Of a stretch of 64,000 nt of DNA, positions 24,076 through 33,000 are shown piece after piece. The position numbers and the translations under genes were made by a program. The notes beneath the pieces were generated by a model. It was not told where the DNA came from. It did not search any database and saw nothing but the letters and a program-made list of their open reading frames with translations. Source of the DNA: Alteraurantiacibacter buctensis (GTDB lineage Bacteria > Pseudomonadota > Alphaproteobacteria > Sphingomonadales > Sphingomonadaceae). Numbering within the stretch: the stretch's first letter is position 1; every line of letters starts with the position of its first letter. The stretch covers positions 248,001-312,000 of the forward strand of contig NZ_WTYV01000003.1 in the NCBI RefSeq assembly GCF_009827655.1. The letters are read 5' to 3'.

Positions 24076-25740
24076 TCAGTTGCCGGTAGGCAGGCCCAGC
24101 GGAGTGGCCACGCGCTGGTTGAACTGCGCGGTGTAGAGCGCGTCCTGTGCCTCGGTCAGCCACGGGCCCACGCCGGAGCCATCACCGTCCAGCCGCATCA
24201 CCTCGCGCCGCGACAGTTCGGTGATCGAAGGCCAGTGGGGCAGGCCGGGGCCATTGGGATTGCCGGTGGCAGCAAAATTCACCCAGTACTGCGACACCTG
24301 GCTGGCAAAGGCTTCCTCGGCCGGGTTGCCGCACATCAGCGTGACCGAAGAGCCGCCCGGGAATGTCCGCGGGGCACAAAGGTTGCCGAAGGCATAGGGG
24401 ATTTCGCCCGTGTGCGCGGCACCCAGGTTGGGCTTGTCGGGATCGTACAGGGGATCGTGGGTGAAGAAATACTGGTAGGCGTTGCGGCCCAGCCGCGCCT
24501 GGCCCTCGGCGTACTGGCGCATGTGCCAGGTCATCGCATCACTGAACGGGCGCACGGCCTGGGCGGCGGCCTCGGCATCGCTGGCGGCGGGATAGGCCGC
24601 GCGGCCCAGTTCCACGTTGCTTTCACCCCAGCGCTGGGCTTCGCCCGAAGTCCAGCCTTCCAGCGTTACCGGCGGGCCGAAACCGGCGGTGAAGCTGCCT
24701 TCGTCCTCGTTCGATCCGGCGAGCACGTCCCACGGGTTCTGCCGCCCTTCGGCCACAACGCGGGTCACGTCCTCGGGAATCACGTGGCCGTCCACGATCA
24801 TCCCCGCACCGCGCAGCTTCTGGTGGATTTCGGCGGCAGGCAGGGCGCGCAAAGCCGCGAGGCTGGTGGTGCCGAACTGCGTTTGCGCCGCGGTCATCAC
24901 CGCCTGCTCGGCCCGTTCGCGCGTGTTCATCGGCGCAATGCCAAGGCCCATCCAGGCCCCCGACTGCGGAATCGCGCGGGTGACCAGATCGCGCGCCTCG
25001 GGTGCGCCCACCAGGCCGCCGGCAATGGCTGCGCCGGCGCTTTCGCCAAAGATCGTCACGCGGGACGGGTCGCCACCAAAGGCGCGGATGTTTTCCTGCA
25101 CCCAGCGCAGTGCGGCAATGGTATCGCCGATTGCCTGGTTGCCCGATGCGCCGTGCGGGCTGGCGGCGGTCAGTTCGGGGTGGCTGAAGAAGCCCAGCGC
25201 GCCCACGCGGTAATTGATGGTCACCAGCACCACGCCCTTGGCCGCCAGCTGGTTGCCCTGGCTGAATGGCGCGGAGCCGCCACCTTCGTTGTAGGCCCCG
25301 CCATAGATCCACACCATCACCGGCAGGTTCTCGGCGCCGGTCGTCGCCGGGGTCCAGACGTTGAGATACAGGCAATCTTCCGAAATGCCGGGGCTGTCGG
25401 GCATGTCGGTGGCGGAGTTGACGGGGAACCGCTGAGGGGCGGGGTTCTGCACGCAGTTGTCACCCCACGTGTCGGCCATGCGGACACCGTCCCAGTTGAC
25501 AGGCGGTCGGGGCTGTTCCCAGCGCAGGTCACCGACCGGCGGGGCGGCGAAGGGCAGGCCCTTGAACACCGTGATCCCCGGCAGATCACCTGGCACGCCG
25601 CGCACCAGGCCCTGTGCCGTGCGGACGGGGCTGCTGGCGATAGTGTCCTGCGCCTGCGCCGGGAGGTCGGTGGTGGCACAGGCTGTTGCGGTGGCCAGCA
25701 GCAGGGCGGCAAGGGCGGGCTGGCGAAGAGTGAAGGTCAT
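24076..25740 (-). CDS. Type-B carboxylesterase, exported
   Basis: 554 residues. The N-terminus (LLLATATACATT) is a signal peptide with a possible lipobox cysteine. The carboxylesterase B fold has VRGVPG and FKGLPFAAPPVGDLR, the oxyanion motif YGGAYNEGG, nucleophile FGESAGA (about residue 235), and the EDCLYLNVW block. These enzymes hydrolyse aryl and alkyl esters. Being exported and beside several periplasmic dehydrogenases, it could release alcohols or acids that those enzymes then oxidise. It lies 121 bp after the three-paralogue operon on the same strand. Confidence 0.9.
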   Translation of the reverse strand: MTFTLRQPALAALLLATATACATTDLPAQAQDTIASSPVRTAQGLVRGVPGDLPGITVFKGLPFAAPPVGDLRWEQPRPPVNWDGVRMADTWGDNCVQNPAPQRFPVNSATDMPDSPGISEDCLYLNVWTPATTGAENLPVMVWIYGGAYNEGGGSAPFSQGNQLAAKGVVLVTINYRVGALGFFSHPELTAASPHGASGNQAIGDTIAALRWVQENIRAFGGDPSRVTIFGESAGAAIAGGLVGAPEARDLVTRAIPQSGAWMGLGIAPMNTRERAEQAVMTAAQTQFGTTSLAALRALPAAEIHQKLRGAGMIVDGHVIPEDVTRVVAEGRQNPWDVLAGSNEDEGSFTAGFGPPVTLEGWTSGEAQRWGESNVELGRAAYPAASDAEAAAQAVRPFSDAMTWHMRQYAEGQARLGRNAYQYFFTHDPLYDPDKPNLGAAHTGEIPYAFGNLCAPRTFPGGSSVTLMCGNPAEEAFASQVSQYWVNFAATGNPNGPGLPHWPSITELSRREVMRLDGDGSGVGPWLTEAQDALYTAQFNQRVATPLGLPTGN

Positions 25741-25861
25741 CTTGTGGGCATCCCCGTGCCGACCGCGTCTGGCAGCGGTCCGGTCATGTTAAGCAATGGC
25801 AGGCGCAGGGAGAGGGGCAGCGACCGTACCGGCCAGGCCCACCCCTCCCGGTTCCCGTCGC

Positions 25862-26971
25862 CTATTCCACGCCGCCGCGTTCGCCCGAAAGCTGCACGCC
25901 GGCGCGGCTGGCATTGATGTAGTTGCGGATCTGCACGTTGCCTTCATGGCAGGCGTATTCGAAGAAGGCGTATTCCTCGTTGCGCGTCCAGTCGAGACGG
26001 GCGGTCCACGGGGCGGTGAACACTTCCGGATCGGTGTAGGTCACTTCGTATACGATCGAGTCCGGCCCCGTCATGGTCAGGCGCTCGACAGAGCGAGCCT
26101 GCTTGCTGGTGGGGATAGTGTTGAACGGCGGCACGCCCAGCGTGGCCATGTTCAGTGGCGAGCCGTTGCGGGCAAAGGCATCGCGGGTGGCGCTGTCACC
26201 GCTCTTGATGTTGGTGGTCTCGATCACCAGGGTGTTGCCTTCCCACCAGCCGATCGACTGGCCCATCCAGGCTTCCACCGCAGCAGGCCAGCGGCGTGCA
26301 TCTGCCGCAGCCTTGTTGGCCACGATCGGGATCACGCGGGCATCGTGGATCATCTCAAGGTTGATCACCACGTAGCCCGGGCTCTGCTTGACCTGGATGC
26401 CGTTGTTGTAGCGGAAGGGGAACATGCTGGCGGGGAAGCCGCGGCTGACGCAGCGATCCCAGCTATCGAATTCGGTCACCCAGTTGAACTGGGTGTTGGG
26501 CGTCCACGAGCTGCGGCCGGCGCTGTAGAGGGCCTGGGCCTGCGGCGTCAGCGGGGGAAGCTGACCGTTGGCGGGCGAGACCACCAGGTTGGTGCGGCGG
26601 CCGGAGCTGTCCGATTCCACCCAGTGGCCCATGCCGATGGTGCCACTTTCGTCTTCGGCAGCATAGGCCTGGTCGGAGCGGTTGGCCTGTGCGGCGCGGG
26701 CGGCATATTCCTCGTCGGTCAGCCAGAAGCGGTCACCGTATTGCGCCGGGCGGTTCATCGGCAGGCTGGCAATATTGTCGATCGGCCACATGCCACGCAG
26801 GTCCGGATCGCCCCAGGCGGTGCGGCCCGGCTGATAGTCGGTCGATACCGGGGGCATCACGGTCAGGTCTTCGGGCACGGCCTGGGCGGCAACCGGAGCG
26901 CTGGCGGCGGTCAAGGCCAGGGCGGCGGCAGAAAGCGCCATCAGCGACTTGGTAATGGTGAACTTGGTCAT
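25862..26971 (-). CDS. Periplasmic protein of an unnamed family, paralogue 2 of 4
   Basis: 369 residues with a Sec signal ending VAAQA. Blocks shared with the next two genes: WGDPDLRGMWPID, NRPAQYGDRFW, GHWVE, a Cys in DRCVSRGFPASMFPF, YNNGIQ, GWWEGNTLVIETTN, and a C-terminal FEYACHEGNVQIRNYI with a second conserved Cys. No enzyme signature is recognised. Start ATG 26971 follows AGGAGAG. It is the last of three tandem paralogues downstream of a lipoprotein quinoprotein, so it is probably part of that complex or pathway; a disulfide between the two conserved cysteines is likely in the periplasm. Confidence 0.78.
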   Translation of the reverse strand: MTKFTITKSLMALSAAALALTAASAPVAAQAVPEDLTVMPPVSTDYQPGRTAWGDPDLRGMWPIDNIASLPMNRPAQYGDRFWLTDEEYAARAAQANRSDQAYAAEDESGTIGMGHWVESDSSGRRTNLVVSPANGQLPPLTPQAQALYSAGRSSWTPNTQFNWVTEFDSWDRCVSRGFPASMFPFRYNNGIQVKQSPGYVVINLEMIHDARVIPIVANKAAADARRWPAAVEAWMGQSIGWWEGNTLVIETTNIKSGDSATRDAFARNGSPLNMATLGVPPFNTIPTSKQARSVERLTMTGPDSIVYEVTYTDPEVFTAPWTARLDWTRNEEYAFFEYACHEGNVQIRNYINASRAGVQLSGERGGVE

Positions 26972-27029
26972 TGCGGTTTTCTCTCCTGAAAGTCCCGGAC
27001 GCAGGCCAGCGGCGCGCGCCCGCAAAAGC

Positions 27030-28136
27030 CTAGTCGCGCCGCCTGAGGCCACCGGCGGCAGGGTCCATCGCCGGGGGCGGGCCGGTGTTGGGATCGACCG
27101 GTTCCAGCATGCGGCCGCGGCGGTATTCGTCCTCGCGCCGCACGCGGTCGGATGTGATGTAGCCGCGCAGCTGCACGTTGCCTTCGTGGCAGGCGTATTC
27201 GAAAATCTCGTAGCTGTCGTCGCGCGTCCAGTCGACGCGCAGGGTGAACGGCGCGGTCCAGACGATGGGATCCTCGTAGGTCATCTCGTAGGTGATGGTG
27301 TTCGGCCCCACCATCGAGAAGCGCTCCACCACGCGGGCCTGTTCGCTGACCGGTGTGGTGTTGTTGATCGGCACGCCGCCGGTGCCGTTGCTGAACACCG
27401 ATGCGCCGGTCTTGAGGTTGGTGGTTTCCACCTCCAGCGTGTTGTGATCGATCCAGCGGCCACGGCTGGAGCCGTACCAGCCGGTAACGGCAGCGGGCCA
27501 GTGGCCGCCTTCACCCACCGGGATCACGCGCATGCCCAGCATCTCGATCTGGATGGCCACCGTGCCGGGCGACTGGAAGATGCGGATGCCGTTGTTGTAG
27601 CGAGCCGGATACATGGCGGCGGGGAAGCCGCGCGTGATGCACCGGTCATAGGTGTCGAAATCGTCTGTCCAGTCGTAAGTCTGGCCGATGATCCAGCTCG
27701 ACCGCATCAGTGCCGAGCGGCGGCGGCCCTCGTCCGTCCAGGCGGGCAGGCGGCCGTTGGCAGGCGAGACTACCATCGAGGTGCGGGTGACGCCGGCGGT
27801 GTATTCGATCCAGTGGCCAAGACCGATGGTCGCGTCCTCTTCCTCGGCCTTGTAGGCTTCCTCCAGCGTTTCCACGCGGCCCTGTTCGGCGGCAATCTCC
27901 TCCGGGGTTTTCCAGAAACGGTCACCGAAACGGTCGGGGCGGTTGACCGGCAGGTCGGCAATGTCGTTGATCGGCCAAGTGCCGCGCAGGTCCGGATCGC
28001 CCCAGGCCGTGGTGGCCGGATGATAATCGTCCGACACCGGCGGCATCGTTGTCAGGTCGGCAGGGACCTGGCTCTGCGCCAGCGCCGGTACGGCGAACAG
28101 AGCGGCGGAGCAGGCGAGTGCGGCGATCAGTTTCAT
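27030..28136 (-). CDS. Periplasmic protein of an unnamed family, paralogue 3 of 4
   Basis: 368 residues, Sec signal ending PALAQ. It is strongly similar to the flanking paralogues: WGDPDLRGTWPIND, NRPDRFGDRFW, IGLGHWIEY, a Cys in DRCITRGFPAAMYP, RYNNGIRIFQSPG, and YEIFEYACHEGNVQL near the C-terminus. GRWIDHNTLEVETTN replaces the GxWEG motif. The C-terminal tail after residue about 330 is longer and proline/arginine-rich. Start ATG 28136 overlaps the stop of the upstream paralogue (ATGA), indicating coupled translation. Function unknown. Confidence 0.78.
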   Translation of the reverse strand: MKLIAALACSAALFAVPALAQSQVPADLTTMPPVSDDYHPATTAWGDPDLRGTWPINDIADLPVNRPDRFGDRFWKTPEEIAAEQGRVETLEEAYKAEEEDATIGLGHWIEYTAGVTRTSMVVSPANGRLPAWTDEGRRRSALMRSSWIIGQTYDWTDDFDTYDRCITRGFPAAMYPARYNNGIRIFQSPGTVAIQIEMLGMRVIPVGEGGHWPAAVTGWYGSSRGRWIDHNTLEVETTNLKTGASVFSNGTGGVPINNTTPVSEQARVVERFSMVGPNTITYEMTYEDPIVWTAPFTLRVDWTRDDSYEIFEYACHEGNVQLRGYITSDRVRREDEYRRGRMLEPVDPNTGPPPAMDPAAGGLRRRD

Positions 28137-29167
28137 TGGCTGGTTCCCCCGGCAGCCGCCGCGCGCTCGGCCCGGCTGGCATTTATGTAGTTTCGAATCT
28201 GCACGTTGCCTTCGTGGCAGGCATATTCGAAGATGCCATAATCGTCGTCGCGCTGCCACTCCAGGCGGGCAGACCACGGCTGCTGGAACACCACCGGGTC
28301 TTCCCAGGTGAATTCGTAGATGATCTGGTCAGGCCCCACCATGTGGAACCATTCGGTCATCCGGGCGGAGGCGCTGACCGGCGTCTTGTTCTCCGGCGGG
28401 GAGCCGGTGGTGCCGATGTTGGTGGCGCTGGGGCCGGGCAGGAAGTTGGTGGTGGTCACCTTTAGCGTGTTGTGATCCACCCATTCGCCCCGGCTTTCAC
28501 CCAGCCACTGGCCGATCTGCGCCGGAATGCCCGGGCGGCCATCGGTATAGATCACGCGCGTTTCGTGGACCATTTCCATCTGCAGTGCGAACACGCCGGG
28601 GGCCTGGAACACGCGCATCCCGTTGTTGTACATGAAGGGGAACATGCTCGCCGGCAGACCACGCGTGATGCAACGGTCCCAACTGTCGAAATCGGCCGGG
28701 CTGTCAAACTGCTGGCCGCGCGCCCAGGTGCTGCGCATGGCGGCGGACAGGCGCTCGCCTTCCGCCGTGTAGGCCGGCAGGCGGCCATCGGCGGGAGCGG
28801 TGATCCAGCTTGTACGGCGGTTGGCGGCGGCCACTTCGGCCCAGTGGCCAATACCCATGGTGCCGTTGGTGTCCTCGTTCTGGTAACGCTGTTCCAGCGC
28901 CTCCACCGCCTCAGCGCGGGCGGCGTATTCCTCCTGCGTCAGCAGTTGCCGGTTGCCGTGTTCGGGCGCGCGTTGCAGCGGGGTCCGCCCGTTCAGGTGG
29001 TCGATAGGCCAGCCGCCGCGCAGGTCAGGCTCGCCCCATGGCGTTTGCGACGGGCGATAGTCGTCCGAAGCGGGCGGCAGCCGGGTCAGGTCTTCCTCCT
29101 GCGCCACGGCGTTGCCGCTGGCCAAGGCCAGCACCAGCGTCGCGGCGGAGAGGAGCGGGCTACGCAT
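28133..29167 (-). CDS. Periplasmic protein of an unnamed family, paralogue 4 of 4
   Basis: 344 residues, Sec signal ending NAVAQ. It shares WGEPDLRGGWPIDH, MGIGHWAEV, a Cys in DRCITRGLPASMFP, MYNNGMRVFQAPG, GEWVDHNTLKVTTTN and FEYACHEGNVQIRNYI with the two genes downstream. Its ATG overlaps the stop of the quinoprotein gene and its stop overlaps the next start, so the four genes 31143 to 25862 form one operon. Tandem duplication followed by divergence is evident; separate substrates or subunits of one assembly are both possible. Confidence 0.78.
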   Translation of the reverse strand: MRSPLLSAATLVLALASGNAVAQEEDLTRLPPASDDYRPSQTPWGEPDLRGGWPIDHLNGRTPLQRAPEHGNRQLLTQEEYAARAEAVEALEQRYQNEDTNGTMGIGHWAEVAAANRRTSWITAPADGRLPAYTAEGERLSAAMRSTWARGQQFDSPADFDSWDRCITRGLPASMFPFMYNNGMRVFQAPGVFALQMEMVHETRVIYTDGRPGIPAQIGQWLGESRGEWVDHNTLKVTTTNFLPGPSATNIGTTGSPPENKTPVSASARMTEWFHMVGPDQIIYEFTWEDPVVFQQPWSARLEWQRDDDYGIFEYACHEGNVQIRNYINASRAERAAAAGGTSQ

Positions 29168-31143
29168 CAGTTCCCCCGTGCGGGATTGGGTGCCGGCAGG
29201 GCGAAGGTGATGTAGCGGCCGGGGCCCGGATCGGGCATGTCCAGACCGCCCAGGAAGTGGCCTTCGCCGCCTACGGGGATGGTCACGTACTGGCGGCCAT
29301 TGACCATGTAGGTGGCGGGCACGCCTTCAGTGGCAGCATCAAGCTGGTATTCCCACAGCACGCGGCCGGTATCGGCATCGCGGGCGCGGAACATCCGGTC
29401 GCTGGCGGTGCCCACGAACAGCAGGCCCCCGGCGGTGGCGACGGGGCCGCCGCGCGGGGTCTGCGCGCCGGTATCGTTGATGCCCTGCTCCATCAGTTGC
29501 ATCATCCCGCCATTGGGGATCTGATAGAGCTGCTCGCCGGTGTTCATGTCATAAGCGGTGATCGTGGAGAACGGCGGCTTCATCGCGCCCATGCCGTTCG
29601 ATTGCAGCAGGAAGTTCACCGGCCAGCGATAGACCCGGTCCACATCGTCATGGTTGGGCATGGCAGCCAGCGATTCCGGCCGGTTGTCGGTGTTCAGCTT
29701 CAGCAGGATGGGCAGCTCGCGGCTGACTACGTAGAGGCGCCCGCGCACCGGATCGGCCGCCACTTCGCCCCAGTTGGCACCGCCGTTGTGGCCGGGCATC
29801 GACACCGAACCGCGCAGGGAGGGCGGGGTGAAGATGCCCTCGTTGCGCCACACCTCGGTCAGGTTGCGGCGCAGTTCGGCCTGGTCTGCCTCTGGCAGGT
29901 AGGGGTTGATGTCATCCACGGTGAAGGTCTGGCGCATGAAGGGCTGCGGCCAGGTGGGGAAGGGCTGTGTGGGGCTGGCCACCTCGCCCGGAATGTCGCT
30001 GGCGGGAACCGGCCGTTCCTCGATCGGCCACACCGGCTCGCCCGTCAGGCGTTGGAAGGCGAACACGAAGCCGTGCTTGGTCACCTGCACCACGATCGGG
30101 ATGCGCTGGCCATCCTTGGTGATGGTCATCAGCTTGGGGGCCACCGGCAGGTCGAAATCCCACAGGTCATGGTGCACGATCTGGTAGTGCCACAGCCGCT
30201 GGCCGGTGTTGGCGTCCAGCGCGATCAGCGAGTTGCCGAACAGGTTGTCGCCTTCGCGGTTGCCGCCGTAGAAATCGTAACGCGGGGTGCCGGTGGGGAT
30301 GAAGACGATGCCGTTCTCCACGTCCACGGTCGATTCCGACCAGTTGTGGACGCCGCCATAGCGGTGATGGTCGGGGCCGGCTTCCCAGGTGTCATAGCCG
30401 AATTCGCCTTCACGTGGGACGACGTTGAAGGTCCACTTCAACTGGCCGGTGATCACGTCATAGGCCTGGATGTTGGCCGGGGCCGAGGCATAGTCATAGG
30501 CACCCGCCGGCAGCGACATGACGATGGTGTTCTGGTAGATGCGGCCGGGGTTGTCCGTCATCATCGGGCTGGCCGGGATCACCGCATCGCGCGGCAGGGC
30601 ATCGCGCAAGTCCACCCCGCCATTGGTGCCGAAGGTGCTGATCACCTGCCCGTTGGTGGCATCAATTGCCCGCAGCATGCCGTTGTTGAGCACCATGAGG
30701 CGCTGCTGGCTGCCATCGGCGCTCTGCCAGTAGTTGATGCCGCGCGCGCCAATCCGGCCTTCCAGCGCGGTAACCCAGAGCTGGCGACCAGTGGCCGGAT
30801 CAAGCGCGGCGATCTGGTTGGCGCCGGTGATGACGTACATCCGTCCGCCGCCCAGCGTGGGGTTGAAGCGCGGCGGCTGACCGGGGCCGGTCTCGAACGT
30901 CCAGGCGACCTGGAGCTGGTTCACGTTGCTGCGGTTGATCTGGTCTAGCGAAGAATACTGGCTGGAATCCGCCCCGCTGCCGCTGGCATCCCAGGTGGCA
31001 TAGTCCGGGGCCATCCCGGTGGCACGGGAAGGTCCGTCGGTGGCGGAAGCGGTGGTGCCGCCCGTGGTCGCGCAGGCCGCCAGCGCCACAGCAAGCGCCG
31101 TGGTTGCCGCCAGGCGCGCAGTGCGCCGTGCCGAAATGAACAT
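29167..31143 (-). CDS. PQQ-dependent quinoprotein dehydrogenase, lipoprotein form
   Basis: 658 residues. The signal peptide ends in the lipobox LAAC (about residue 24) with Ala at +2, predicting an outer-membrane-sorted lipoprotein, after which an ~30-residue Gly/Ser/Thr-rich linker leads to the propeller. The propeller has repeats such as ALDPATGRQLW, the mGDH-class motif HHDLWDFD and NGGANWGE. There is no haem and no vicinal cysteine pair. It leads an operon with three unnamed-family paralogues. Lipid anchoring of a quinoprotein is unusual and would fix it at the inner face of the outer membrane, near substrate entry. Confidence 0.88.
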   Translation of the reverse strand: MFISARRTARLAATTALAVALAACATTGGTTASATDGPSRATGMAPDYATWDASGSGADSSQYSSLDQINRSNVNQLQVAWTFETGPGQPPRFNPTLGGGRMYVITGANQIAALDPATGRQLWVTALEGRIGARGINYWQSADGSQQRLMVLNNGMLRAIDATNGQVISTFGTNGGVDLRDALPRDAVIPASPMMTDNPGRIYQNTIVMSLPAGAYDYASAPANIQAYDVITGQLKWTFNVVPREGEFGYDTWEAGPDHHRYGGVHNWSESTVDVENGIVFIPTGTPRYDFYGGNREGDNLFGNSLIALDANTGQRLWHYQIVHHDLWDFDLPVAPKLMTITKDGQRIPIVVQVTKHGFVFAFQRLTGEPVWPIEERPVPASDIPGEVASPTQPFPTWPQPFMRQTFTVDDINPYLPEADQAELRRNLTEVWRNEGIFTPPSLRGSVSMPGHNGGANWGEVAADPVRGRLYVVSRELPILLKLNTDNRPESLAAMPNHDDVDRVYRWPVNFLLQSNGMGAMKPPFSTITAYDMNTGEQLYQIPNGGMMQLMEQGINDTGAQTPRGGPVATAGGLLFVGTASDRMFRARDADTGRVLWEYQLDAATEGVPATYMVNGRQYVTIPVGGEGHFLGGLDMPDPGPGRYITFALPAPNPARGN

Positions 31144-31285
31144 GTATGCCTCCCGAACAAGTCACAGGGCGGGCAGAATCCGCCCGTCTCTCTCGGTCTG
31201 CAGCCTAGCCGCAACCGGGGCTGCTCAACAAGGCCAAACAGGTCGGTGAATTTGACTTAATCCGGTTTTTTTGTCGCCAAATGTA

Positions 31286-31954
31286 TCATTCGGCGGCGCT
31301 GTCCGGCTGCTGCATCTGGTGGCCTGCGGCGCTGCCTTCAACCGTATTCTCCACGCCTTCCAACGGGCGATCCACCTCACCCATGGAGGTGAACAGGGTG
31401 GAGGTGGTCATGGCGCCGCTGGCTTCCAGCCGCAAGGTGACTGTGTCCAGACTGCGGTTCTGCCAGTACCAGCCGTGGATGCCGGTAAACGGCGCAGTAT
31501 AGATGCCCTGCATGGCCTGGGCTTCGGACACGCCATAGCTCTCGGTCATCTCGGTGCCGCCGTCGAAGGGGTGGCCATGCATGTCATAGTGCAGGGGCGC
31601 GCTGCCTTGCCAGTTGAATGCCATCTTGCCGCCCTGCGGGATGGTGTACTTGAACTCGATCCCTTCGAACGGTGGCAGTTCATATTCCCATACGTCGGTG
31701 GCACCGGGCTGGGCGGCGGGGGCGGCATCGGACAGTTCCAGCACCGTCTCGCGCTCCATCCGGGCCATCCCGCGCTGCTGCTCCTCGTTCACCGGGTCGG
31801 CGATCTCCACCAGACCCAGCGCTTTGCCAACGCCGGTGGGATCCCACCCGGTCTCTGCCGGCAGGACGAACATCACGGCCCCGGCAGCCACGGCAACAAG
31901 GGCGATGCCGCCGATCAGCAGCGGCTTCTTCGAACGGGGAGCAGTCTGGGTCAT
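31286..31954 (-). CDS. Membrane-anchored periplasmic protein, unknown function
   Basis: 222 residues. One N-terminal transmembrane helix after a basic cytoplasmic tail (APRSKKPLLIGG) leads to a periplasmic domain with a histidine-rich strand, LHYDMHGHPFDGG, and IHGWYWQNRS. It ends in a polar tail with HQMQQP. Proteins of this kind are often labelled only as transmembrane anchor. The ATG overlaps the stop of the HupE-like gene. The HxxxHGHP-like cluster could bind a metal, which would fit the metal-permease-like neighbour; this is inference. Confidence 0.65.
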   Translation of the reverse strand: MTQTAPRSKKPLLIGGIALVAVAAGAVMFVLPAETGWDPTGVGKALGLVEIADPVNEEQQRGMARMERETVLELSDAAPAAQPGATDVWEYELPPFEGIEFKYTIPQGGKMAFNWQGSAPLHYDMHGHPFDGGTEMTESYGVSEAQAMQGIYTAPFTGIHGWYWQNRSLDTVTLRLEASGAMTTSTLFTSMGEVDRPLEGVENTVEGSAAGHQMQQPDSAAE

Positions 31955-32643
31955 GCGGCAAGGTATCCCTGTATCTGGATGGTGGTGAGCCACAGGCCAA
32001 CGGCAATCAGCAGCACGTTGGCGGCAAAGGCATAACGGGTGAAGCTGGGCCGGTCACGCCACAGCGAAAACAGGTAGACCACGAAAGAGAGCACGATCAC
32101 CTGCCCCAGTTCCACGCCCACGTTGAAAGCGATGAGGTTGGCCAGCAGGCCATCGCGCGACATCTCCAGGTCCTGCACCTTGCTGGCCAGGCCCAGCCCG
32201 TGAAACAAGCCGAAGACCAGGACGACCACCTTGGTGTTGATGGCCAGGCCCAGCTTCTGGAAGCCGCCCACGTTCTCGAACCCCTTGTACACCACTGACA
32301 GGCCGATGATCGCATCGATGAGGTAGCTGTTGACACCAAAGCCCAGCAGCACGCCCGCCAGCAGGGTGGTGGAATGGCCCAGGGTAAACAGCGAGACGTA
32401 GAGCACCACGTCTTTCAGGCGGCGCAGGAAGAACACCACGCCGACAAGGAAGGCGATATGATCGTAGCCCGTCACCATGTGCTTGGCGCCAAGGTACAGG
32501 AACTGCGGGATGGCGGGGCCGCTGATGGATGACACGAACGCCTTGTCGCTCTGCGCCACGTCATGGGCCAGGGCGGCCACCGGCACCAACAGCGCCAGCA
32601 CGGCGAGGGTCAGCAGGCGGCTGCTATCAAGGCGCCCGGTCAC
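31951..32643 (-). CDS. HupE/UreJ-family membrane protein
   Basis: 230 residues, about six or seven transmembrane helices. HupE-type motifs are visible: KHMVTGYDHIAFL (about residue 50), FTLGHSTTLL (about 83) and LFGLFHGLGLAS-like (about 140), whose histidines line a metal path in NiCoT-like permeases. An N-terminal signal-like helix ends ALAHDV, leaving a His near the mature N-terminus. Start GTG 32643 overlaps the previous stop (GTGA). No hydrogenase or urease genes are present, so the metal, if any, may serve other envelope enzymes. Confidence 0.82.
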   Translation of the reverse strand: MTGRLDSSRLLTLAVLALLVPVAALAHDVAQSDKAFVSSISGPAIPQFLYLGAKHMVTGYDHIAFLVGVVFFLRRLKDVVLYVSLFTLGHSTTLLAGVLLGFGVNSYLIDAIIGLSVVYKGFENVGGFQKLGLAINTKVVVLVFGLFHGLGLASKVQDLEMSRDGLLANLIAFNVGVELGQVIVLSFVVYLFSLWRDRPSFTRYAFAANVLLIAVGLWLTTIQIQGYLAA

Positions 32644-32990
32644 AGGCGAATTCCAAATCGCGGTGTGGCCAGCACCAGCAAGCCATAGAGCGCCACGGTC
32701 AGCACGCAGCCCAGCGCCAGCGCCGGCCAGAAACCCATGCCCCCGCGCAGCAGGCGCGGGAGCAGCAGGAACATGGGCAGGCTGGGCAGCACGTACCAGA
32801 AGGTGGCCCCGGCGTGCAGCGCCAACCGCTCCGGATCCTGGGTGTCGCGCCACAGCCAGATCATCGCCAGCAGCGATACGAGCGGCAGCGATACGATCAA
32901 CGCGCCTGCACCCGGCCAGCGGCGCGAGACTTCGGAAGCGATGGCGATGATCACACCAGAGAGCAGGGCCTTGGCGGCGAGATAGAGCAC
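32640..32990 (-). CDS. DUF3147 family membrane protein
   Basis: 116 residues, four transmembrane helices with few polar residues. LAAKALLSGVIIAIASEVSRRWPGAGALIVSLP-like beginnings and a WRDTQDP loop fit DUF3147, a small inner-membrane family of unknown function. The start is GTG 32990, 10 nt after the cytochrome gene's stop, and the end overlaps the HupE-like gene. The four genes 33504 to 31286 appear to be one operon. Confidence 0.72.
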   Translation of the reverse strand: MLYLAAKALLSGVIIAIASEVSRRWPGAGALIVSLPLVSLLAMIWLWRDTQDPERLALHAGATFWYVLPSLPMFLLLPRLLRGGMGFWPALALGCVLTVALYGLLVLATPRFGIRL

Positions 32991-33000
32991 CGTCCCGACC

